Assembly (NCBI RefSeq): GCF_963966145.1
Contig: NC_091046.1
Coordinates: forward strand, 44,330,001-44,394,000
Direction: 5' to 3'
Length of the DNA stretch: 64,000 nucleotides
Source: Tenebrio molitor
Taxonomy: Eukaryota > Arthropoda > Insecta > Coleoptera > Tenebrionidae
This document shows positions 32,355 through 43,243 of the stretch, in pieces (position 1 is the stretch's first letter; every line of letters begins with the position of its first letter). The notes beneath the pieces are model-generated. The model did no database searches and was not told where the DNA came from. It saw only the letters and a list, made by a program, of their open reading frames with translations. Position numbers and translations under genes: made by a program.

Positions 32355-32465
32355 TGTTCTAGAACTAGTTGTTATTGTAATCCAATTGTAAGCATATGGG
32401 TATTGTGTAAACATATAAGCCTAATAAATTGGAGGCCATATTACCTCATTAATTATAAAAATCGA
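32355..32465 (-). promoter_or_regulatory. V-clade promoter, complete set
   Basis: TGTTCTAGAACTAGTTGTTA at 32355-32374 (32-51 bp from the ATG, with the palindrome TTCTAGAA), GTAAACA at 32407-32413, CCTAATAAATTGG, and TTACCTCATTAATTATAAAA at 32441-32460. Confidence 0.5.
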
Positions 32466-33082
32466 ATAATCGAACTGCTTAACAAGATGACGAGATAATC
32501 CACGACGCGACTGACCTGTAGTGTCTTTTTTGAGGTTCAAATAACTTATCCAAATTGTGGCTTCTTAAGCCATCATGAATATTTATAATTATAGTAGTTG
32601 TACAAGATATGACACAAGTGTCATGAAGGAATGATTTAGATTTGGAAACCAGGAACTGTGCTTATGGTAACTACTAACGGGTGTTCAAATGAAAAGTTCA
32701 TCAAGTTGGCTATGACTTTTTGATGAAAGAAGATAGAGCGAAAAACGGATGCTGCCTTCTTTAACAGACGTCAGTTGTATTTTGAGAGTGTAATGATTCT
32801 TCACATTGGAAACTGAAATATTATTCGACACACCAAACAATTATTGAACTGTTGTTATTAATTATAATTAATGAACGGTTGACATAAAAGCAATAAAGCA
32901 ATAACTGGTGGCGTACTCTAGTAGTCTTGTTTTGGAAATATAAATTCTGAATTAATTTATTACTTATTTACAAGCAATACACAATACAATTAGCAGATAA
33001 AGTTTGAACTGATGCGATTAAGATATACTTATCTTTGCCTCAAGACACAATTTCCACAAAATAAAATTTCAATAATTAGTAA
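32466..33082 (-). pseudogene. Relic-bearing interval (F-clade N-terminal trace)
   Basis: Around 32790-32860, ACATTGGAAACTGAAATATT ... ACCAAACAATTATTGAACTG matches the MFAS-exon N-terminus. Around 33000-33045, ATTAAGATATACTTATCTTT resembles a decayed V donor region. The rest is AT-rich with no gene seen. Confidence 0.35.
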
Positions 33083-34950
33083 TTTTTTTTTTAGACTACA
33101 AAAAAGCCTATGATTCAGTACCACATTCATGGTTAATTAAAATTCTTAAAATTTATAAAATTAATTTGGAATTGATTAACTTTTTATCCCATGTTATGAC
33201 ATTTTGGAGAACTACTTTAAATTTATCAATAAACAATACTAAATTAAAATCCGAGCCTATTCAAATTAAACGGGGAATTTATCAAGGAGATTCTTTAAGT
33301 CCTTTATGGTTTTGTCTAGCCATTAATCCTTTGACAAATCTATTAAACAGCACTGGATATGGTTTCACTATTAGACTTAATAATACCACACTATCCAAAT
33401 TAAATCACCTTCTTTATATGGATGACATAAAACTTTATGCATCTAAAAAGAATCACATTTTATCTTTACTAACAATAACTGAAAATTTCTCAAATGATAT
33501 TGGGATGAGTTTTGGTATTGATAAGTGTAAAACGCAATCAATATGTCGCGGTCATTACGAAAATTTAGAATATATAATTAAAGAAGGAGAAATCATTAAA
33601 AATTTAAATAAAGGAGAATTTTATAAATATTTAGGTATTAATCAATCAAATCATATTCAACATTCAATTATAAAAGAAAATTTAGAAAAACAATTTTATT
33701 TAAGAATTAAATCTATTTTAAAATCAAAATTAAACGGTAATAATTTAATTAAAGCAGTTAATACATATGCTGTTCCATTGTTGACCTATTCTTTTGGTGT
33801 TATAAAATGGTCCAAAACTAATTTACAGAATATAAATATTCAAACTAGAGTTGTCTTTACAAAATTTTGTAAACATCACCCCGAATCTGCTATTGAAAGA
33901 TTTAATTTACCACGCGAAAATGGTGGTAGGGGTTTTTCAAATCTACAACACAATCAAATTGCTTCACTAAAAAATTATTTTCTCAATAGAGCTCGTGATA
34001 ACACTTTTTTTAACGCTTTGGTTTCAGCGGATAAAGGTTACACACCTTTAAATTTAAGTGATAATATAATTTCAGATATTGTTGAGCCAAATATACCTGA
34101 CACTATAGCAAATATAAAACAAAAGTCTTTACATGGGAGATATTTTAAAGAGCTAGAACAGCCAGAAATTAATATTCAAGCTTCTCATGCATGGCTTAAA
34201 AAATCAAATATTCATCCTGAGACTGAGGGTTTTATATTTGCAATACAAGATCGTGTTATAAATACAAGAAATTATAAAAAACACAGAAACCATTGAACAC
34301 ATCATTTCTTCTTGCACCGTTTTGGCTCAAAGCGAATATAAAAAACGTCATGTTATATTCGCAAAAATTATACACATGAATTTAGCAGTTAAATTCAACT
34401 TATTAAAGGATACACAACCACATTACATTTATAAACCAGAAAGTTGTTTAGAAAATGACAATTACAAATTATATTTTGATCGCAGACATTATTATTTTAA
34501 ATAAACAACAAAAGCAAGCATATCTTTTAGATATACTCGTAGCTGTTCCAAATTCACACAATATAACACAGACACATAATACAAAAATTAATAAATATTT
34601 AGAACTCTCCGTTGCTATGAGAAATCTTTGGTGTTTAGAAAAAAATTCGATTTTACCATTTATAATTTCAGCAACAGGAATAGTACCGCAATCTCTTTTT
34701 AAAAATTTAAAAATTTTGGACTTAGAGAACACATTGGTGGTTGAAATTCAAAAAGGTGTATTATTATACTCATGTCATATCGTGAGGAAATTCCTTAACA
34801 TTGACACAGAACATAAAACAAAAAAAAGTCAAAATGTGGAGGCGAGACGCCGGTAATTATGTTGATAAGCACTGCACTATTACTTGATAGTATTATCCGT
34901 AATAGTGTATGTACTCCGGCAAAATTGCCGTGCCGCCGGGTAGAGGTGGC
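33083..34950 (+). mobile_element. Non-LTR retrotransposon remnant (REL-endonuclease LINE), plus strand
   Basis: It opens inside reverse transcriptase motif A (DYKKAYDSVPHSWL, 33094 on). Motif B RGIYQGDSLSPLWF and motif C YMDDIKLYA (33415-33441) follow, and one frame stays open to 34296. The zinc knuckle is mostly deleted (CTVLAQ survives), and the RPD part of the endonuclease is deleted. The C-terminal SATGIVPQSLF and CHIVRKFLNI remain to about 34856, then a GC-richer 3' UTR. 5'-truncated and defective. It lies opposite to the receptor exons, 29 bp from the donor at 34979. Confidence 0.85.
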
Positions 34951-34978
34951 ATACGAGAAGTAATTAAGATAAACTCAC

Positions 34979-35893
34979 CTTTCTCTGAAGGTTTTCGTCA
35001 TGGATGTACAAAAATGTCGTACATACCATTATGAAAGAAAATGTCTTTTCATTCGTCACCATGATGGTCAAAAAATTGTAAGAAGCATAATCTGTGAGTG
35101 CGTAAATGTTGAAGATCAATAAAATAATCGCCATCAAAATCCATACAATTAAAAGCCCTGTGGTCAGATTTGTTATCAATTTCGTGCAATTGTTAATGGC
35201 AGCAATAAGATGGACTTGCTTCTTGAAAACGTTGAAATTTTTATTAAAATAGGTTTTACGTAGAGCTGTTTTCACGGCGTCCAGTAACGCTCCCATAATA
35301 AATACTTTGTGGAAAGCCTCCATAAATATAAAAAATTGAATGATAGAAACAACTATCATCGACAACTTCCGTGCGTAACTCCATGACAGATTGTCATAAC
35401 CATGATTAGAAAATAAATACATTGTTGTTATGATGGTACCAAAAAGTGATATCAGCATCGTCAGACTTCTCCCTGTCACAAATTTCCTCAGCTTTTGCTC
35501 GTTCGCAATGTCACCAAGGCTGTAAACTTTTCGATTTTCGAAGATATTCAACCATGAAATCATGTCTTGATGGATGGTTTTTATTTTGACAGCTATAACA
35601 GTCTCCAAAACAATGCTGCTGATTACATATACTTGATCTCCCATTAAAATCAAACACAACGATCTGTTCGTTGCGCACACCATCTTCAGAGATTGTAAAT
35701 AACTGGCTGCAGGAAATAGCAAACTGAGTGTCACCAATAAGTTAAAAATTACTGCGACATTGGAAATTCTAAATGTGGGACTGACGGAAAAATTAGATTG
35801 TGAATGTTGACAAAAGCCCTTAATTTGATATAAAACAAGAAATTTGTCAAAGTAAGAGCGAGACAAGCAGACAAAACAGTTGGCTGCGACCAT
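34979..35893 (-). CDS. Gustatory receptor alternative first exon, V clade
   Basis: 305 codons from MVAANCFVCLSRSYFDKF (C6/C9/C28/H30); 35893 is preferred over 35926. GDIANEQKLRKFVTGRS precedes TM3, GYDNLSWSYARKLSMIV precedes TM4, and it ends HDENLQRK at AAG|GTGAGT, a Gln in the usual KRK. The donor lies just 29 bp from the LINE remnant, so the LINE inserted immediately downstream of the exon and now lies in the putative intron. Open frame. Confidence 0.88.
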
Positions 35894-35927
35894 GTTTGTA
35901 GTCAAGTGTGGTAACATTAAATACAAT

Positions 35928-36040
35928 ATGTTCTAAAACTAGTTGTTGCTACGATCCAATTATAAGCATATGGGTTTTATGTAAACATATTCTTCTAATG
36001 AATTGGACGACCTATTACCTCATTAATAAAAAAAATCGAA
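35928..36040 (-). promoter_or_regulatory. V-clade promoter upstream of 35893 exon
   Basis: TGTTCTAAAACTAGTTGTTG, GTAAACA at 35981-35987 (88-94 bp from the ATG), TTCTAATGAATTGG, and TTACCTCATTAATAAAAAAA at 36016-36035. A foldback element inserted 16 bp further upstream. Confidence 0.5.
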
Positions 36041-36056
36041 TGGTCAAACTGTTTTA

Positions 36057-36464
36057 TATACAGGGTGTATCTGAAATACGTGTATTAATTTTAACCAGTG
36101 GAAGAACTCGCCAATTTATGTAACTTTTCTCTATAAGATTTTTACGAAAAAGCATTAGAAATTGATTTAAAATTTGGACTAAATTAGGCATCAAAGTGTA
36201 TACCAGCCTATAGGTAAGGGCGAAAATTTTCTGTTGTGATGGAAACGGAGCCTTACCTTGTTATTAAAATTAATATTCTCATGCTTACAAAAAAATAGAG
36301 GCTAGTTAATCACACAAAACGACTCGTTTGGTAAAAATTGCGGGGCAAAAAATCTTGCAATACTTTTGCGAATTTTGCAAAATGTTATAGAGAAAAGTTT
36401 CATAAATTGACGAGTTCTTCCACTGGTTAAAATTAACACACGTATTTCAGACACAGCCTGTATA
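36057..36464. mobile_element. Foldback element, ~408 bp
   Basis: Ends TATACAGGGTGTATCTGAAA and complement at 36464. Arms of about 80 bp (AGTGGAAGAACTCGCCAATT and its complement) enclose a non-coding core. Same terminal style (ACAGGGTGT) as the elements at 19.4 and 43.5 kb. Confidence 0.75.
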
Positions 36465-36689
36465 TGTTCAGAAAATAATGCACCCCGCGGATCACCCATA
36501 GTGCCTTTTTGGGCATCAAATTATGGGTTTTAACGCAATCATTAATATTTTAATTATAATAATCATATAAGATAAGTGTCAAGAACAGGAAGTAAGGATT
36601 TAGATCTTCAATAAACCGAAAAGCAAATTAAATACGCGGTCTAGACATTCATCAAATCATTCCTCAAGAAGATTTGCTTTTTCTTCAGT

Positions 36690-37045
36690 TTACAACCCAT
36701 TGAGACCATAAAACATTATTCTTTTATCGATTCCAATCCAACCATTGAACTGCACTGGCTGCATTTTTAGAAATTGTTCTAATGGTAACTATCATCTGAC
36801 CACCTAAGATAATTGAGCAAAGTGGTTTGTGTGGTGGATCGATAAAATACGTAATTTACGAAATTATTAAAACTGTTGACAATAATGTCTCTAAAAAAAC
36901 TACTGGAAATGACATTCTGTGATTTAACACTGGCGGTGACTTTGAATCTTTTAAATGATTACAGATTTCTCAATTGGAAAAGATCATTCGAAAAATGCCA
37001 AATCGCGATTTCAATAAACACATCAAACAATTATTAAACGGTTTT
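36690..37045 (-). pseudogene. F-clade receptor exon relic, N-terminal half
   Basis: The plus strand shows CCAACCATTGAACTGCACTG (TM3 loop), TAACTATCATCTGACC (TM2), TGGATCGATAAAATACG (TM1 end) and CGATTTCAATAAACACATC with AACAATTATTAAACGG (N-terminus). All are in MFAS-exon order but scrambled by indels. No donor or start. Confidence 0.6.
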
Positions 37046-37081
37046 CATTAATTAAGTAATTGCTAATTGAAAAAGCAACCC

Positions 37082-37145
37082 ACAATACATTTGGAACGTA
37101 AAGTTGGATGCGGTAAAAATCCAGCTTTACCTTCCAAATGTATTG
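37082..37145. repeat. Small hairpin
   Basis: ACAATACATTTGGAACGTAA ... TTACCTTCCAAATGTATTGT forms a near-perfect 27-bp stem with a short loop. Probably a degenerate foldback element. Confidence 0.55.
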
Positions 37146-37294
37146 TCAGTTGCATTTGCAATTCCGTCGGGCTGATTATTACTCGTGAATCACCTTGTAT
37201 AATAACTAAATTAATTGATAACTAATTTACAGGTAATGTAAACCATGTTCACAAGCAGATAAAGTTAGCACAGTGATAGTAAAAATAAACTCAC

Positions 37295-38212
37295 CTTTCT
37301 CTTAAGATTTTCGTCATGGACATGCAAAAATGACGCACATCCCATCATGAAGAAAATTGTTTTTCCATGCATCACCATTATGGTCAAAGAATTGTACGAA
37401 GCATAATCTGTGAGTGCGTAAACGTTGAATATCAAGAGGATAATAGTGGTCAAAATCCATACAATTAAAAGCAACGTGGTTAGATTCATTGTCAGTTTCG
37501 AGCAATCGTTAATGGCAGCAATAAGATGGACTTGCTTCTTGAAAATGTTGAAATTTTTATTAAAATAGGTTTTACGTAGAGCCGTTTTCACGGCTTCGAG
37601 CAAAGCTCCCATTATAAATATTTTGTGGAAAACTTCCACAAATACGAAACTTTGAATGATAGAAGCGACCATCATTGATATTTTTCGTTCATAGCTCCAT
37701 GACAGACTATCATAATAAGTATGATTAGAAAATAGATAAATTTGTGTCATAATGGAAACACAAAGTGACATCAGTATAGACACACTTCTCGCTGCCACAA
37801 ATTTCTTTAGTTTTTGCTCGTCAAAAATATTACCAATGTTGTAAAATCTTCGATTTTCGAAAATATGCAACCATGACAGCGTGTCTTGATGAATGGTTTC
37901 TATTTTGACAGCTATAAGAGTTTCCAAAACAATGCTGCTGATTACGTATATCTGATCTGCCATTAAAATCAAACACAATGATCTGGTCGCTGAGCACACC
38001 ATCTTCAGAGATTGCAAATAACTGACCGCAGGAAAGACCATACTGATTACCACCAACAAATTAAAAATTACTGCGATCTTGGAAACTCTGAATGTAGGAC
38101 TGGACGAAAAACTAGATTGTGAATGTTGACAAAAGCCCTTAATTTGGTATAGAACAAGAAATCTGTCAAAGTAGGAGCGAGAAATGCAAACAAGACAATT
38201 GGCTACGACCAT
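37295..38212 (-). CDS. Gustatory receptor alternative first exon, V clade
   Basis: 306 codons from MVVANCLVCISRSYFDRF (C6/C9/C28/H30); the clade-aligned ATG 38212 is preferred over 38236. One codon longer than its sisters, at HTYYDSLSWSYERKIS (inserted Tyr) before TM4. FYNIGNIFDEQKLKKF precedes TM3. It ends HDENLKRK at AAG|GTGAGT. Intact, with TM6 MMGCASFLHV divergent from the clade. Confidence 0.88.
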
Positions 38213-38854
38213 GTTTGTACTTAAGTGTGGTAACATTGAATATGTGCTCTAGAATTAATTGTTATTGTGCTCTCATTGTAGTTTCATGTAAATATTTAAG
38301 CCTAATAAATAAATAAATTGGACAACATATTTCATTAATCAAAACAAAATTAATCGAACTGTTTTGTAATATGAAAAAATAATGCTTTACATGGCTATGC
38401 CCATGTTATAAAATTTTTGCCGCTTTCATGTGAACTGTCAATTGTTGTCCCTGTCAGTGTCATTTTTTAGGTGAAAAGTGCTGTGATGAGACTTTAATGT
38501 TTTTTTTTTTTTTTAATTAACGATTGAATCCAAAAATATTGCAATCAATTCTAAAAATATTGAGTTATTTTGCACCCAATTTAACTCCTGTGTGTGAACG
38601 GTGTATATGTATTCACCTATTCACATCAATTTGATGTTTTTTATATGGAGCGGCAACATAAATTTTACATTCAGTTTTTACGCCTACTTGGACTACAATC
38701 ATTTATAGTAACCCTGTATTATGACATTCATGACATCTATATGAATCACTCTGTACAATACATAGTTAAATTAATGTATTACTTAGTTGCAAGTAATGCA
38801 AAACACAAAAACAAACAGATAAAATTTCAATAATTATAAGAACCATAAACTCAC
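38213..38854 (-). promoter_or_regulatory. Upstream interval of 38212 exon
   Basis: TGTGCTCTAGAATTAATTGT, a weak forkhead-like GTAAATA at 38288-38294 (76-82 bp from the ATG), CCTAATAAATAAATAAATTGG and TTCATTAATCAAAACAAAAT keep the V-clade order with a four-base duplication. From 38400 to 38840 I see AT-rich DNA with no receptor relic I can identify. Confidence 0.4.
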
Positions 38855-39769
38855 CTTTGTCTTAAGGTTTTCGTCATGGACGTAAAAAAATATCGTCCAC
38901 GTCATTATGAAAAAGATTGTCTTTCCTTGCGTCACCATTAGGGTGATAAAGTTGTAGGAAGCATAATCTGTGAGTGCGTAAATATTGAAGATCAAGTACA
39001 TAGTGCAAGTCAAAATCCAACACATTAAAAGCACTGTCATCAGATCCATTACCAGTTTCATGTTATAGTTAATAACAGCCATAAGATGGACGTGTTTCTT
39101 GAAAACGCTAAAATCTCTGTTAAAATACGTTTTACGTAGAGCCGTTTTCATGGCGTCCAGTAGAGCTCCCATAATAAATATTTTCTGAACAACCTCGAAA
39201 AATATGAAACTTTCAAAGGTGGAAGTGACGGCAACGGAAATGTTTCGTGCATAACTCCGTGGCAGATTGTCATAACCATGATCAGAAAAGAGATATATTC
39301 CCGATAAGACGCAACCAAAAAGTGATATCATTATAGCCAGACTTCTAACCATCACAAATTTCCTGATTTTTTTCTTGTCGGCAACAACACCAAGGCCGTA
39401 GAAATTTCGGTTTTCGAAAATATTCAACCACGTAAGCATCTCTTGACGGATAGTTTTTATTTTGACACATACAAGGATCTCCAAGAGAATGCTGATCATT
39501 ACAAATATTTGATCTGCCATTAAAATCAAACATAATGATCTGGTTACTGTACACACCGCCTTCAGAGATTGTAGATAAGTGACTACGGGAAACAGCAAAC
39601 TAAGTGTCACCAACATGTTGAAAATTAATGCAATTTTGGAAACCCTGAACGTAGGACTGGCCGAAAAATTAGATTGCGAATGTTGACAAAAACCTTTAAT
39701 TTGATATAGAACAAGAAATTTGTCAAAGTAGGAGCGAGAAAGGCAGACGAAACAGTTTGCCCCGACCAT
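38855..39769 (-). CDS. Gustatory receptor alternative first exon, V clade
   Basis: 305 codons from MVGANCFVCLSRSYFDKF (C6/C9/C28/H30). FYGLGVVADKKKIRKF precedes TM3, GYDNLPRSYARNIS precedes TM4, and CWILTCTMYLIFNIYALT forms TM5. It ends HDENLKTK at AAG|GTGAGT. Open. Its 207-bp upstream interval to the next donor (39976) contains the whole promoter, again leaving no room for a private terminal exon of the 40947 exon. Confidence 0.88.
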
Positions 39770-39867
39770 GTTTATACTTCAGTGGCACAACACTGAATGT
39801 GTTCTAGAACTAGTTGCTATTAGGGTGATCTGTGTGAATGTTCTGAATAAATATTAATTAAATAAGC

Positions 39868-39958
39868 TATTACCTGATTAGTTAGAAAATCAATACAACA
39901 ATCAAATGGTTTTTGCTGTCGACAAAATAATGCGCCACAAGGCGCTCTTTTCGGTCCC
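39868..39958 (-). promoter_or_regulatory. V-clade promoter boxes upstream of 39769 exon
   Basis: TATTACCTGATTAGTTAGAA with ATCAATAC at 39868-39896, then a partial GTCCC dyad CGCCACAAGG ... TTTTCGGTCCC at 39933-39958. No forkhead-like GTAAACA box is visible, unlike exons to its left. Confidence 0.45.
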
Positions 39959-39975
39959 TTCTTTTTCCAACCTAC

Positions 39976-40947
39976 CTTATTTTTGAGGTTGATCTCAGCG
40001 GCAATGAACACGAACACGACTCTCACTATCAAAAGAATCGTTCTGACTTCTATCACAAGAAGAATGTAGATGTTGTAATCGTTGAATTCTATTAGAACAT
40101 AGATGTTGATAATAAGCGATGCGAGTAAGGCCATGGAGTACAAGATTAAGATGCCAAAGAAATATCGCATAAACAAATTCATGTTGGTGTGGATGACGAG
40201 AACCAGATTGGTGTATCTTCCTAGAATCTTTTCTAAAGTCATCTCTCCTCTTTTCTTTGCAAAGATTGGATAAGAGTTGTTGGTGAGACTACTCATGAGA
40301 GTTCGCTTAAATGTGTCCAAGACTATTCCCACTATTCTTATTTTCTGGGCCAAATCTAGAGTAACGTACGACTGCAGAGTGTAGCAAACCACTAACAGAA
40401 ATTTTCTGCCCCAGTGCCACGGCGTGGTGTCGTAAGATATTCCCAAATTGAGTGCTGTTCCTGCAATGCCCCATATTGAGACTGCAATCATTCCCAAATT
40501 TCTCCAGAAGATAAATCTTTTTGCGCTTTCTTCACTTAAGATCTCCTTTAATCCGTACAATCTTATCTTCTCGATGGTTCTAGTCCACGCATTGAACTCC
40601 AGCGTCTGCATTTTCATGTAAAATAATTCCAAGAAAGCAATTACTATGCTTATTGTTACTAGCATTTGATCGCTTAAGAGAAGTAAACAACGTGCTTTGT
40701 CTGTTTCGCACATTTGGAATGGGTAGATGAAATACGTAATCCACGAAAATAGCAAAACCGTCGAGAACAAGATGTCCAACAAAACCACATTCTTTGAAAT
40801 TCTGTAATAAGCTACTTGAGATGGTTTGGAGTTTTTCGAATGCTGACATGTTCCTCTGAGTGGAAAGATTAGACGAAAAATATCAAACGGAGATTCCAAC
40901 AAACACACAAAACAATTGTTAAATGTAGAAGTGCCGGAGGCAAACAT
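39976..40947 (-). CDS. Gustatory receptor alternative first exon, F clade
   Basis: 324 codons from MFASGTSTFNNCFVC (C12/C15, then GTCQHSK). It retains the clade insert NNSYPIFAKKRGEMTLEKILGRYTN and ends EINLKNK at AAG|GTAGGT, a weaker donor (G at +4, G at +5) than the GTGAGT/GTAAGT used elsewhere. DTTPWHWGRKFLLV precedes TM4. The most diverged intact MFAS exon, and the best match to the decayed F relics at 24 and 36.8 kb. Confidence 0.87.
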
Positions 40948-41164
40948 GGTTCAACTTGCATCTATTGATAATAAGTGTACAATACCATGAACATGGTAGT
41001 GGGCCATTTTATATAAGTCGGCTTAATAACATCATAGATAAATGGTACAATTAACTTTGACATCAGATATGTTGAAAAATTGTTCAATTAGATAAGAATG
41101 ATTGCACAAAAGTGAGAATAAAAAATGTGTAATTCATTTTTTGTTATTGTTAATTAATACTCAC

Positions 41165-42101
41165 CTTTTGCTGTAGATTGATGTCAGTAGCAAAATAAAA
41201 GACGATCGGTAATCGTAAGAAGAGTTCTCAGTTGTGTCAGAATAAATGCGTAGAAATTATAATCCAAGTATCTGATCAAAATATAAATGTTACATATCAA
41301 AGAAATAATTGAAGCCACGTTCCACAGAATAAAAGTAGAAGACATATATCTTGACGTTAAACCCATATTTGCATTAATATCCAAGAGAAGATCATTGTAT
41401 TTTTTGAGAATATGTTCCACAGAAGATAATTTGGCCACTTTTCCACGAGAACCCAATCTAGAGTCAAAAGTGAATTTCAATGATTTTTTAATGGATGTTA
41501 GAATATTTCCCACAAGGATGGTCTTTTCTGTGCTAAAAAAAACACCAATACTGTGCACATTACGCCACCCAAGTACCATAACTTTCCTCCCAACATTCCA
41601 AGGCAAAATGTCGTACGGAAACAACCAGTACACTACAGAATTGACTAAATTTGCAATCATTAATGAAACCATGCTGGTTATTCTTCGAATCTTAATCTTC
41701 TTGACTTCACGTATACTCATCAAGTTCTTTCTCGGAAATTGGTACGACTTCCATAATTCGAACATAGTAACCCATTGATTTAATTCTTGTAAGAATATGT
41801 GAACATTTCTGAAGAACGCCAGACCCATTAACAGACTTGCTATGCTGTATATTAAATCAACGATGTGAGTCAGACACAGAGGGTTTTGACTTTGACAGGT
41901 TGCATTAATGCAACTGAAATATGAAAGAATGGGTAGAATTAGAACAACAAAAAGAATTAAGGAAATTCCAATTTTTAGTTTTGATAATTTGTAGTACGGT
42001 TTGGATGATCTGAAGAATTTTGAATGTTGGCAATAGCCAATGACTGGGTATACGAGGTGAGCTTGAAAGATACAAACAAAACACTCAAAGGAAACAACCA
42101 T
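41165..42101 (-). pseudogene. Gustatory receptor first exon, singleton, frameshift near donor
   Basis: Starts MVVSFECFVCIFQ (C7/C10, with only 13 residues to C24-x-H26, shorter than the usual 18). The frame is open to RTLLTITDRLLFCY and then stops at about 41185, 19 bp before a normal AAG|GTGAGT donor. One frame over, the tail reads IVFYFATDINLQQK up to the donor, the expected ending, so there is a one-base gain (or two-base loss) near 41207. Length 937 is not divisible by three. A single late lesion, so it could be an assembly error; otherwise a young pseudogene. Confidence 0.75.
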
Positions 42102-42328
42102 TGTGTAGTTGGCGTTCAAACAGACTGGTTTTAATAAGAGTGGTACTGATATTTCTTCAATAGGTACAATCAAGTAAATGAGCACAATTTATAAACAATG
42201 AGTAAATCGTGTTCAATTAGTTAATTGAAACGGCATTTATTATTAACGTCAATTAGGACTTGCGTAATTATAGATGGTACGTAATACGTATGACTGGTTA
42301 TCGTTATTAATCTAACAAAAGCACTTAC

Positions 42329-43243
42329 CTTGCGACTAAGATTAATGTGAGCTTTAAAGTAAAGAACCCACAGCTGCAAAATCGTTAGAAACGTTCTCGC
42401 CTGGAGTACTTCCAAAATATAGGCATCATACGTGGAATATCTAATGAAGATGTAGATGTTCAAAATCAAAGATATGCTAGATGTGAGATTCCACACAATA
42501 AATCCCATTGCTGTGTACCCCGACATGATTTCCAAAGCAGAACTAATATTCAAGATTAGATCACTGTGTGGCTTAAATCCTCGCCTAGAAACCTTCCCGA
42601 AGGTACCACCTTTGATCTCGGCCTTCAACGACTTTTTCAGCGTCTTCAGCATCATTCCCGCAAATCCGATTCTTTGATTGATTTGAAAAACGCCATAACT
42701 CTCAATGGTACAACACCCCGCAATCATCATCCTCCGAAAGTAGTACCACGGGAGGACATCCGTAATAAACACAGCTTGAAAGATAACTACAAAACTGGTT
42801 CCAGCAAAAATCGCTACGATAACCAGGTTTCTTTCGAGAACAAAATTCCTCACAGTCTTTCTGCTGATTTGGAAATTGTACGATTGCAGTTTTTGGAACG
42901 TGACGATCCACTGGTTGAGTTCCCGGTACTGAGACTTGGTCGAAAGAAAGATGACGTACAACATCAGAACTGTTCCAGCGATGAAGGTTTCGTCGGCGAT
43001 GAAGATCAGACACGAGGGCTTGTCACTGTGGCAGATTGTTGCAAAATAAGTGAAGTGGAACATCAGCAGTACGAGGCCTGTCGAGCCGAAAGCCACGAAG
43101 AAAAGTAATATTGGCTTGACGATCTTGTAGTGGGGCTTGGAGGATTTAAAAAATCTTGAGTGTGGACAGTAACCTTTCACTGGGTACATCAGCCGAGTAG
43201 GATCCAGTTTTGCGTCAAAGAAGCACACAAAGCAGTCCGGCAT
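42329..43243 (-). CDS. Gustatory receptor alternative first exon, singleton clade
   Basis: 305 codons from MPDCFVC (C4/C7/C26/H28; KGYCPHSR). SLxxxxAD appears as PSCLIFIADE, TDVLPWYYFRR precedes TM4, and it ends AHINLSRK at AAG|GTAAGT. GC content and codon use are noticeably higher than in the V clade. Decayed relatives lie at 43974-44050 and 45290-45740, so this clade was once larger. Open and probably functional. Confidence 0.87.

Noticed and set aside
33083..34950. Group II intron or retroviral polymerase
   Set aside because: RT motifs with YMDD alone are ambiguous, but the following zinc knuckle and RPD...D block seen in the sister copy, with no LTR or integrase, fit a restriction-like-endonuclease LINE.
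41287..41778. Long plus-strand open frame (163 codons), likewise 42566-43108 and 63069-63599
   Set aside because: All are antisense shadows of receptor exons; hydrophobic minus-strand coding gives long complementary frames. No family resemblance.
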